A stretch of 62,752 bases of DNA from Acidobacteriota bacterium (GTDB lineage Bacteria; Acidobacteriota; Terriglobia; Bryobacterales; Bryobacteraceae), in contig SYLY01000267.1 in NCBI GenBank assembly GCA_005808475.1, forward strand, positions 1 through 62,752, given 5' to 3'. Positions 17,231-24,681 of this stretch are shown piece by piece; position 1 is the stretch's first letter; each line of letters begins with the position of its first letter. A program made the position numbers and the translations under genes. The notes under the pieces were generated by a model. That model had not been told where the DNA came from, searched no databases, and saw nothing but the letters and a program-made list of their open reading frames with translations.

Positions 17231-18027
17231 GCGGTATGAGTGTCCCCGGGGCCGAGAATGACGACGCGAGCCTTGCGTCCCGGCATCAGCCGGGCGAACT
17301 CGAGTACATGAGCGGACTTCGGATCGATATAGTGGCAGGGCAGCACGGTTTCCAGGCCCAGCCACTCAGTCGCCATGACCGCCTCCCGGGGCGTCATCTC
17401 TCCGGTAACCATTTTGCCGGCTCCGGCGAAACGGTGCATGATCTCCCCGGGAAGGGCAACACCGACCGCGCCGACATTGGGCCTGTGCAGTTCGGCGATC
17501 AGCTTCATGTCGCTGAACAACCCAGTGTCGCCGTGATGGTAAAAGCGCAGGTTGTCGCTGACGTGAACCACGAAGGCGAGCGGAGGCGCGGACGCGATGG
17601 AGCCGTTCGGCAGAGTGATGTTCGAGGCGTGATGGCACTCGACTGGCTGGACGCGAATACCCGCCACCTCCACCGCGACGCCCCAGATCGTGGCGCGCAC
17701 CTGGCTCCCTGGAATTCCCTTCGCCAGCAGATAGGCGCGCGTGTCTCCGCCGCATACCACCGGCGCCCCCGTGCGGCGGGCAATCGCTTCGGTGTCGCCC
17801 AGATGGTCGAAGGCGGCGTGCGTAACCAGAATCAGATCGACGCGCCCGAGTTGCGCGCTCTTCACGGGACATCCGGGATTTTCGTCGAGGAACGGATCGA
17901 TCAGAATCCGCTGCCCCCGGCTATTCACAATCTCGTAGCCGGAGACGCCGAAGAAGCGGATCACCGTCTTGTCCTTCGACCAAAGCGCCGCGGCGGCGCT
18001 CCCGAGAAGCGCTCTCCTCGTAAGCAT
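17227..18027 (-). CDS. Metallo-beta-lactamase-fold protein with altered metal motif
   Basis: Protein of 266 residues with a Tat-like N-terminus (MLTRRALLGSAAAALW). The fold motifs of the UlaG/L-ascorbate-lactonase-like branch are present: ILIDPFLDENPG, VECHHASN and the YHHGDTGLFSDM segment with a metal-ligand Asp. The first metal motif reads HAAFDH (residues 70-75), so the middle His of HxHxDH is Ala72. One zinc site may therefore be weakened or the protein may use one metal. The stop overlaps the BNR gene and the start abuts the SMP-30 stop, so all three are coupled. A lactone or phosphate ester hydrolase role is possible but unproven. Confidence 0.78.
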   Translation of the reverse strand: MLTRRALLGSAAAALWSKDKTVIRFFGVSGYEIVNSRGQRILIDPFLDENPGCPVKSAQLGRVDLILVTHAAFDHLGDTEAIARRTGAPVVCGGDTRAYLLAKGIPGSQVRATIWGVAVEVAGIRVQPVECHHASNITLPNGSIASAPPLAFVVHVSDNLRFYHHGDTGLFSDMKLIAELHRPNVGAVGVALPGEIMHRFAGAGKMVTGEMTPREAVMATEWLGLETVLPCHYIDPKSAHVLEFARLMPGRKARVVILGPGDTHTA

Positions 18028-18930
18028 TCAGCGAACTCCCTTGTATCGGACGCGCACCTTTTCGATGCGGCCATGTTCTTTCTCGGTGATGTACAGCGTC
18101 CTGCCGTCCCGCCCGCAAAAGGTGAGGTTCGCGGGGCGGGATCCCAGCGTCCGGATCGTGCCGGAGAGTTTGCCGTCCGGATTGACGATCAGGATTCGAC
18201 CAGTGTAGACCAAGGTGATGAATACTCTGCCCCGCGCGTCGCACCGGATGCCATCGGCGACTCCGTCCGCCGGAAGACCGTTCTTGACGAAGTTGAAGAA
18301 CTCACGCTTGTTGGACAGCGAGCCGTCAGGAGCGCGGTCGTAGACGAGAACGTTGCCGCCGCGGCTTTGCCCCACGTAGACGCGCTTGTCGTCCGGCGAC
18401 AGCGTAACGCCATTGGGACCTCGCAAACCCTCTTCGATCAGAACCGTCTCGCGGTTCGGCGGCGGAGTGATCCGGAACAGCCGGCCCAAGCCCGCTTCGT
18501 GCTTCCAATTCGGATCGGTGAAGTAGATGGTATCGTTGGCGGTGATGCCGACATCGTTCGGCTGATGGAACGGCGGACCCTGCCAACCGGCCGTGAGGTT
18601 CTCTTCGAACCGGGCCGACGCCGGATCGATCCGGTGGACGATGTGATTGATGTAGTCGGCGCCGATCAGTTTGCCTTCGCTGTCGAGGCGCATCCCATTG
18701 ACGCGCCCGCCATTGGGGACCACGGCCCAGAGCGTAGTCTTGCCATCCGGGGTCATGCGTCCGATGGTTCCCTCGCGTTCGTAGCTCACCGCGTAGAGAT
18801 TACCCTGCGCGTCGCACGCGGGTCCTTCGATGCCATCGGTGAACGAGTTGGCGGGAGTAACCGCCGCCGCCGTGTAGTCCCCGGCCCGTGCGGAGAGCGC
18901 CGCGGAGAGAAGCAGCACCGCCGCGCGCAT
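18028..18930 (-). CDS. Secreted SMP-30/gluconolactonase-family lactonase
   Basis: Six-bladed propeller protein of about 300 residues. A Sec signal begins at one of two adjacent ATGs (18933 or 18930; MRAAVLLLSAALSARAG). Family motifs include the conserved IEGPACDAQGNLYAV at the first metal ligand, HQPNDVGITANDTIYFTDPNW with the Asn/Asp ligands, and GPNGVTLSPDDKRVYVG. It would hydrolyse a sugar lactone in the periplasm, a natural step after PQQ-linked sugar oxidation. The frame runs open upstream into a DUF1549 remnant, so a fused translation product cannot be excluded. Confidence 0.87.
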   Translation of the reverse strand: MRAAVLLLSAALSARAGDYTAAAVTPANSFTDGIEGPACDAQGNLYAVSYEREGTIGRMTPDGKTTLWAVVPNGGRVNGMRLDSEGKLIGADYINHIVHRIDPASARFEENLTAGWQGPPFHQPNDVGITANDTIYFTDPNWKHEAGLGRLFRITPPPNRETVLIEEGLRGPNGVTLSPDDKRVYVGQSRGGNVLVYDRAPDGSLSNKREFFNFVKNGLPADGVADGIRCDARGRVFITLVYTGRILIVNPDGKLSGTIRTLGSRPANLTFCGRDGRTLYITEKEHGRIEKVRVRYKGVR

Positions 18931-19242
18931 CATCCGAACAGCCTGCCGGTCGAGGAACGGGGCCTTGGTCTTCTGGATCTTGAACAGATAGGGAGAAGCA
19001 AGGATCGAATCGATTTCCTTGTCGCGCTTGTCCGGACTTCGATCCGCGAGAAAGGCAGTGACCTTGGCCGTTTCCGGCAGGCGTCCGGTCACATCGAGAT
19101 GAAGCCGGCGGAGAAACTCTTCGTCCGTGCGGAGCGCCGCGCGCGGGATGCCGTCCTGCTCGATCTTCGCGAACAGGCGCCGGTCGATGAGATTGCGGAT
19201 GGGGACGGCTCCGGCGGAACCCAGCAGGATCATCCTCCTCAC
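18931..19242 (-). pseudogene. N-terminal remnant of a DUF1549 gene, fused in frame to the lactonase
   Basis: About 90 residues matching the start of a DUF1549 domain (LIDRRLFAKIEQDGIPRAAL ... LHLDVTGRLPETAKVTAFLADRSPDKR ... SILASPYLF). They are followed without a stop by the lactonase signal peptide. Intact DUF1549 domains continue with a conserved HFGERW-type stretch that is missing here. The start (GTG 19242, or ATG 19233 just after AGGAGG) overlaps the DUF1501 stop in a GTGA. The simplest reading is a deletion that removed the rest of the gene and joined its 5' end to the lactonase. It could also be expressed as an N-terminal extension. Confidence 0.7.
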
Positions 19243-20687
19243 GCCGCCGCCACCTCGTTCGTCAGAATGTCGCCCACCACGCGGGCGCCGGTCAGGGCCA
19301 CGTCAGTCAGCGATTCGTCGCGCCCGTTGTGCCAGTAGGTGAGCTTGCGATGGTCGATGCCCAACTGATTGAGAATCGTCGCGTGGAGATCGGAGACGGT
19401 CATCCGCTTGTCGACGGCTTCGTATCCGAAATCGTCCGTTGCGCCGTGAATGTAGCCGGGCTTCACGCCGCCTCCGGAGAGCCAGATCGAGAATGCGCGC
19501 TTGTTATGGTCGCGGCCGGTTTCGTTCTGCGAGACGGGTTGCCGCCCGAACTCGCCAGCCCAAACGACGAGGGTTTCATCCAATAATCCTCGCGACCGCA
19601 GATCGTGAATGAGCGCCGCCGTTGGCTGCTCGATCCGCGCGCAGATCCGCGGGACTTCCTGCTTGATGCTCCCATGGCTGTCCCATGGCTGAAACGACGG
19701 CTTGATGGGCGGGAACACCTGCACGAAACGAACGCCGGCTTCCACCAGCCGCCGGGCCATCAGGCATCGCCGGCCATACGATTCCGTGAGCGGGTTGTCG
19801 AGCCCATACAGCTTTCGAGTCGTCTCCGGTTCCGAAGAGATGTCCAGTACTCCGGTCGCGCTGAGTTGCATTCTCGCCGCGAGTTCGTAGTTGCGGATGC
19901 GGGTCTCGAGTTCGGATTCGGCGGGATACTGCTTCCGGTGAGCCTCGTTCAAACGAGCAATGAGATCGAGTTTCTCGCGCTGCACCTCGCCGGAAACCGT
20001 CTTCGGCGGAGCCAGGTTGAGAACCGGTTCTCCCTGGCTCTGGAACTCCGTGCCGGCGTACAAAGCCGGGAGCCAGCCGGCGTCCCAGTTGAGCGTCGCG
20101 TTGGTGTTGTATCCCTCGGGATCCCGCAACACGACATAGCCCGGAAGGTTCTGATTCTCGCTTCCCAGCGCGTAGGTCACCCACGCGCCGAGCGTGGGGC
20201 GGCCGCGAAAGATCTTGCCGGTTGCCAGCATGATGAGAGCTTCGGTGTGGTTGTTGTGCTCGCTCACCATCGAGCGGATCATGCAGATGTCGTCCGCTAT
20301 GGCGGGTGTGTGCGTGAGGACGCTCGAGAAGTCCATGCCGGAGCGCCCGTGCTTCCGGAACTCGAACGGACTAGCCATTAGCAGATTCGACTCGCTGCCG
20401 AGCCCCTGCAGGTCCGCCTTGGTGTGAAAGGGTTGGCCGTGGCGCTTGTTCAACTCCGGCTTGGGGTCGAACAGGTCCATCTGGCTTGGTCCGCCATTTT
20501 GCACGAGTTGAATCACGGCCTTCGCCCGCGGCTCGAGCGCTGGCGGCCGGGGAGTCAGGTCCATCCGCGCCTTACGCGGCGCGCCGGACACCCGGCCGGC
20601 GGTCATGAGCTGCGCGAGAGCAACCGTTCCGAGTCCTAGCGCGGAATCGCGGAGCAACCAGCGGCGGGAAATCAACGAGTCGGTCAT
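19239..20687 (-). CDS. DUF1501 family Tat-exported protein (alkaline-phosphatase-fold)
   Basis: Protein of 482 residues with a twin-arginine signal (LISRRWLLRDSALGLG). The DUF1501 pattern is clear: VIQLVQNGGPSQMDLFDPKP, PFEFRKHGRSGMDFS, and the late VVWAGEFGRQPVSQN and GRDHNKRAFSIWLSGGG. The fold is related to sulfatases and alkaline phosphatases, but function is unknown. Such genes are nearly always paired with cytochrome-DUF1549-DUF1553 genes, as here with a 3-bp gap. In Planctomycetota and Acidobacteriota these pairs sit in polysaccharide or organic matter breakdown loci. Confidence 0.9.
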   Translation of the reverse strand: MTDSLISRRWLLRDSALGLGTVALAQLMTAGRVSGAPRKARMDLTPRPPALEPRAKAVIQLVQNGGPSQMDLFDPKPELNKRHGQPFHTKADLQGLGSESNLLMASPFEFRKHGRSGMDFSSVLTHTPAIADDICMIRSMVSEHNNHTEALIMLATGKIFRGRPTLGAWVTYALGSENQNLPGYVVLRDPEGYNTNATLNWDAGWLPALYAGTEFQSQGEPVLNLAPPKTVSGEVQREKLDLIARLNEAHRKQYPAESELETRIRNYELAARMQLSATGVLDISSEPETTRKLYGLDNPLTESYGRRCLMARRLVEAGVRFVQVFPPIKPSFQPWDSHGSIKQEVPRICARIEQPTAALIHDLRSRGLLDETLVVWAGEFGRQPVSQNETGRDHNKRAFSIWLSGGGVKPGYIHGATDDFGYEAVDKRMTVSDLHATILNQLGIDHRKLTYWHNGRDESLTDVALTGARVVGDILTNEVAAA

Positions 20688-20690
20688 CGT

Positions 20691-23243
20691 TCACCCTATG
20701 TACAGGAACGCATTGGTGTTCAGGAGGCTATGACAGAAGGCCGCGAATGCTTTCAGTTCGGCATCGGGAACTCCCGCGCCGGTGGTTCGATACTGGTTGG
20801 CGAGCCTCCCAATGGCCTCGGCGGAATCGCGGCGTTCCTCCCCGGTTGGTTCGCGTCCGATCGTCAGGCGAAACGCCATCTCGATTCTCGCGTCCAACGC
20901 CGGTTTCGCCGTCTTGAAGACGCGGGCGGCGAGCGCTTCCGATTGATCGATCAGGAATCCATCGTTCAGCATGGTGAGGGATTGCAGCACCACCGCCGAG
21001 TTCGTTCGCCGCGGACAGTTCGCGTCCATCAAGGGCGAATCGAACACCGACAGCATGTTCAGGTTGTAGCTGCGTCGCGTAAAGAGGTACAGACTCCGGC
21101 GCCAGCGATCCTCGGGCGACTTCAAGTTTTTCTCCGAGATGAGCACTCTTCCATCGCTCTGGTAGTCCATCGCAATGGGTTCGCCACCCACTCGTGGATT
21201 CAGCATTCCGCTCGCGGCCAGCACCGAATCGCGAATCGCCTCGGACTCCAGCCGGCGGAGACGCATGCGCCAGAGGAGGCGATTCCCCGGGTCGGCCGCT
21301 TCCTCGGCGGAGGGATCGTCGCGCCGGGACGCCTGTCGATAGGCATCGGAGAGCATCAACTTCTTGATCAGCGGTTTTACGCGCCACCCGCCGCGGATGA
21401 ACTCGCCCGCCAGCCAGTCGAGCAGTTCGGGGTGTGACGGCCGTGCGCCGACCCTTCCGAAGTTGTCGGGCGGATCCACGATACCCACTCCGAACAAGTG
21501 CTGCCAAATGCGGTTCACCATCACGCGCGCCACCAGCGCGCTGGCGGGCGTTCCAGGTTCGACCAGCCACTTGGCGAAGGCCAACCGCCGTCCGCTGGAG
21601 CCGTTCACGCGATCGAACGCCGCCCGCGCGCCCGGTTCGCTCAACACAGTGAGGAAACCCGGCTCCACTTCCGCGCCCGGGCTCTCATGGTTCCCGCGGC
21701 GATGGAGCAACGTCGGGAAAGGCGGCCCCACGTCATAAAGAGCTTGCAGCTTTCCGTACGAGCGGCGCTGATTCCGAATCTCCCGAACCTCGGATTCCAG
21801 TCGCGCGATGGTTACCCGGCCGGCCTCGGCGAGTTGGCCCTCCACCTCCAGCGCCGTGGGCGTGACGCCGCGGCCGAACTGACGAACCAGATACTGTTCA
21901 ACCGGCGTCTGCTGTGCGGCGGGAGTTTTCATCGCGGCAAGCAGGTCCTCCCGAATTGGGGCCGGCAGGGATTCCGCCTTCTTGGCCCGGAGCTTTTCTT
22001 CCGCCGATTGGCGCAACGCCGCGATCCGCTGTTGCAGCGGTTTGGCCTGTTCATCGAGAGAAAGGTTGTGCCGGTCGATCTCCGCCTTTTCTCGAGGAGC
22101 GACATCGGCCAGCCAGCGGTCCTTGGTTTGCAGCCACGACTGTGGATTGTAGGAAGGGGTGAAGAGCGAGAGCAGACTGTAGTAGTCCCGCTGTGGAATC
22201 GGATCGTACTTGTGGGTGTGGCACTGCGCGCAATTGACGGTGAGACCGAGCACCGCGCTCGTCATGTTCTGAACCGTCAAGTACAGGACACGGTACCGGA
22301 TCAGGGCGCTATTCAGCGCGTCGTTGTTGGTGTCGTCGGCGGCGGTCCGAAGGAAGCCGGTTGCCTCCAGATGCTCGAGCATCTCCGGCGTGAGCTTTTT
22401 CGCGTCTCGCCAATTCACCATCTCGTCTCCGGCGATCTGCTCGGCCAGGAACCTGTCGTAGGGCTTGTCCTGATTGAGTGCCCGCACCACGTAGTCCCGA
22501 TAACGCCACTTGCCTTCGCCAGTGCGGATGTCACGCGTGTTGCTATCGACGCCATAGACATCCGCGTAGCCCGCGACATCGAGCCAATGGCGGCCCCAGC
22601 GTTCGCCGAAGTGCGGCGATTCGAGGAGCTTGTCCACCAGACGCTCGAACGCGTCCGGGGACCGGTCGGCCAGGAACGCGTCTACCTGGTCTGGAGAAGC
22701 AGGCAAACCGAGCACGTCGAACCAGGCTCGCCGCGCCAGCGTCACGCGGCCGGCGGCTGGAGAGAATCCGAGTCCCTTCTCTTGAAGCTTGGCAAGCAGG
22801 AAAGCGTCGGCCGAACGCAACGCCGGATGCTGGAGTTTCCGGAACGCCCAGAACTCGCGGTCCTGCGCGGTGACGCTGCCCTGCTCATCCTTCGACAGCG
22901 ATCCGTACATTCGAGCCGAAGGCGCGCCGGCATCGATCCATTGGCGCAGTATCTCCACTTGGGGAGGCTTCAGTCCCATCTCCGATGGCGGCGGCATCAC
23001 GCCACTGGATATCTTCTGATACAGCCTGCTCTCAGCCGCTGTCTTGCCGAGAACTGGCCCGTTGCTGCTGCCTCGCCGGATGAGGTCTGGCGTACGGAGG
23101 TCGAGCCCGGCTTGGCGTGCGTCGGCGCCATGGCACTTGACGCAATGCGCCGAAAAGATCGGGAGCACGTTGCGCTCGAACGAGGGGGCTTCCGCGGCAG
23201 CCCAAGCGCTCGAGGCGGCGGCAAATAGAAGGAGTGCTCTCAA
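20691..23243 (-). CDS. Cytochrome c (PSCyt1)-DUF1549-DUF1553 protein
   Basis: Large secreted protein of 850 residues. A signal peptide (MRALLLFAAASSAWAA) precedes a planctomycete-type cytochrome domain with CVKCH at residues 34-38 and the distal MPPPSEMGL. DUF1549 follows at about 140-350 (LARRAWFDVLGLPASPDQVD, ESPHFGERWGRHWLD), and DUF1553 fills the C-terminal half (RLAFAKWLVEPG, NRIWQHLFGVGIVDPPDNFG). It starts at a TTG preceded by GAGAGGG. The role is unknown; the heme suggests electron transfer coupled to oxidative breakdown. Its DUF1549 matches the remnant at 18931-19242 only loosely, so the two are paralogues. Confidence 0.9.
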   Translation of the reverse strand: MRALLLFAAASSAWAAAEAPSFERNVLPIFSAHCVKCHGADARQAGLDLRTPDLIRRGSSNGPVLGKTAAESRLYQKISSGVMPPPSEMGLKPPQVEILRQWIDAGAPSARMYGSLSKDEQGSVTAQDREFWAFRKLQHPALRSADAFLLAKLQEKGLGFSPAAGRVTLARRAWFDVLGLPASPDQVDAFLADRSPDAFERLVDKLLESPHFGERWGRHWLDVAGYADVYGVDSNTRDIRTGEGKWRYRDYVVRALNQDKPYDRFLAEQIAGDEMVNWRDAKKLTPEMLEHLEATGFLRTAADDTNNDALNSALIRYRVLYLTVQNMTSAVLGLTVNCAQCHTHKYDPIPQRDYYSLLSLFTPSYNPQSWLQTKDRWLADVAPREKAEIDRHNLSLDEQAKPLQQRIAALRQSAEEKLRAKKAESLPAPIREDLLAAMKTPAAQQTPVEQYLVRQFGRGVTPTALEVEGQLAEAGRVTIARLESEVREIRNQRRSYGKLQALYDVGPPFPTLLHRRGNHESPGAEVEPGFLTVLSEPGARAAFDRVNGSSGRRLAFAKWLVEPGTPASALVARVMVNRIWQHLFGVGIVDPPDNFGRVGARPSHPELLDWLAGEFIRGGWRVKPLIKKLMLSDAYRQASRRDDPSAEEAADPGNRLLWRMRLRRLESEAIRDSVLAASGMLNPRVGGEPIAMDYQSDGRVLISEKNLKSPEDRWRRSLYLFTRRSYNLNMLSVFDSPLMDANCPRRTNSAVVLQSLTMLNDGFLIDQSEALAARVFKTAKPALDARIEMAFRLTIGREPTGEERRDSAEAIGRLANQYRTTGAGVPDAELKAFAAFCHSLLNTNAFLYIG

Positions 23244-23273
23244 AATCGTTGCCCTCTCGACTCGGTCTGCCCG

Positions 23274-24494
23274 CTAGCGCTGAGCAGGTCCTCGACGCCC
23301 CAGGACAGAGTACACGTCGGCCACACGGTCATTCCTGCATACGAACATCCGGTCGAACATGTTGACGCTCATGTCGAGGTTCGTCATGATCAACTCGGCG
23401 AGATCGCCGAGCTTGGGTTCGCGATCGGCGTTCTTCCAAACCAGAGAGCCGTACTCGGCTCCGGCGGGGCGCGGCTCGAGTCCAGGCCAGTCCTTCACGA
23501 CGTCTGTTTCGCGAGTGAGCGCCTTGTTGCCCGCGTCGATCGCCGCCTTGTTGGGATGCTTCTTGCTGATGACTCGCGTCAGCACGGTCGGCGCGCAGCC
23601 GAAGTCGTCGAACACGGCGCTGTTCGTCTTGCCGCCCACGGTCCGGTAGCGTGCGTCCATCAGCGCATAGGAGCCGGCCTGCAGTTCGGTCATGCCCTCG
23701 ATTCCGGAATCGATGTTGTAGCTACCCGTGCTGCCGCCGGTCACGATTTTGATTTCGATGCCGGACTTGCGGCACAGCCCGGCGGCCTCGAGCAGTTTGC
23801 CCACCGCCTCTTCGGAGATCTTCTTCCGGGTCTCCCATCCGATGGCGTGGGAGGCCGCTCCCGAGTAGCCCATCAGACCGGCGAGCCGGAGATTTCGCAG
23901 TTTCGTGATCCGCTGGGCGAGTTCGAGGGCCTCCTGCGCCGAGAGCACTCCCTGCCGTCCGATGCCCACGTCGAGATCGACCACCACCGATGCCCTCGTC
24001 CCCGCCGCTCGCGCGGCCTCGTCCAGGTTGTCCACGACCGATGCGTCGTCAACGGCGCACAGGAAAGATGGGTCCCTTTTCGCGAGCGCCACGGCCCGAG
24101 ACGTCTTGTTCGGACCCACGGGCTGCGTCGTCCATAGAAGTCCGCGAATACCGTTGGCGCTCATCCACTCGGCTTCCGAAATCGTCGCGCAGCAGAGCCC
24201 GATCGCCCCGGCAGCCACTTGGCGCTTTCCGATATCGGCGCTGCGGTGGACCTTGACGTGCGCTCGCAACGCAATTCCGGCCGACTTGCAGTGTACCGCC
24301 ATGCGCCGAACGTTCGACTCGAAGACCTCCTGGTCCAGCACGAGCACGGGCGTCGGCAGATCCTGCTTGGTGAGTCCGCGGAAATCCCGCTGGACGATCT
24401 TCTTCTCGATCTCCTGCTGCGTGTAGGAGGCCGTCTTGCCCACTAGCGCGGGCGCGGCGGCGGTCCAAAACATGGTTCGGCGGGAAAAAATCAT
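23274..24494 (-). CDS. Tat-exported DSD1-type PLP enzyme (D-serine dehydratase/D-threonine aldolase-like)
   Basis: Fold-type III (alanine-racemase-like) PLP enzyme of 406 residues. The ATG at 24494 begins a twin-arginine signal (MIFSRRTMFWTAAAPALVG). The catalytic region TPVLVLDQ ... RAHVKVHRS carries the probable PLP lysine, and the phosphate site is VTGGSTGSYN. D-threonine aldolases and eukaryotic-type D-serine dehydratases share this fold; both act on D-beta-hydroxy amino acids. Tat export of a PLP enzyme is unusual and would place it in the periplasm. It is the first gene of the transcript leading to DUF1553, DUF1501, the lactonase, MBL and BNR genes. Confidence 0.82.
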   Translation of the reverse strand: MIFSRRTMFWTAAAPALVGKTASYTQQEIEKKIVQRDFRGLTKQDLPTPVLVLDQEVFESNVRRMAVHCKSAGIALRAHVKVHRSADIGKRQVAAGAIGLCCATISEAEWMSANGIRGLLWTTQPVGPNKTSRAVALAKRDPSFLCAVDDASVVDNLDEAARAAGTRASVVVDLDVGIGRQGVLSAQEALELAQRITKLRNLRLAGLMGYSGAASHAIGWETRKKISEEAVGKLLEAAGLCRKSGIEIKIVTGGSTGSYNIDSGIEGMTELQAGSYALMDARYRTVGGKTNSAVFDDFGCAPTVLTRVISKKHPNKAAIDAGNKALTRETDVVKDWPGLEPRPAGAEYGSLVWKNADREPKLGDLAELIMTNLDMSVNMFDRMFVCRNDRVADVYSVLGRRGPAQR

Positions 24495-24534
24495 GGGCGG
24501 ACTTCCACGCCGCCAGCGTATCACTCGAGCTATT

Positions 24535-24551
24535 ATTTTGCAAGTCAAAAT
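24535..24551. promoter_or_regulatory. Perfect operator-like palindrome upstream of the DSD1-type gene
   Basis: ATTTTG-CAAGT-CAAAAT has perfect 6-bp arms around a 5-bp centre. It lies 41 bp before the DSD1-type start codon in a short AT-rich island. Arm sequence and spacing match the site before the TonB receptor at 16179-16195. It is a candidate site for the ROK regulator encoded at 9245-10471, by inference from position and symmetry only. Confidence 0.55.
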
Positions 24552-24591
24552 ATTAGAGCTGTCAAAATATTAGAGCTCAAAATATTAGAGC
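24545..24591. repeat. Three tandem direct repeats of a 15-bp AT-rich unit
   Basis: TCAAAATATTAGAGC occurs three times without a mismatch at 24545-24559, 24562-24576 and 24577-24591. The first two copies are separated by TG and the last two are adjacent. Read toward the DSD1-type gene, each unit offers a TAATAT (-10-like) and a TTTTGA (-35-like, TTGACA at one junction). Each also repeats one half of the palindrome at 24535-24551. It may be a multi-site operator or a duplicated promoter element. Confidence 0.65.
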
Positions 24592-24681
24592 ACTGGGCCC
24601 GCGCGGCCGCGCCGGGCCACTTGTTCTTCGGAGAGAAGCTCGTCCCGCGGCGCTATCCGGACGCGGTTCTAAAGGCCGTGG

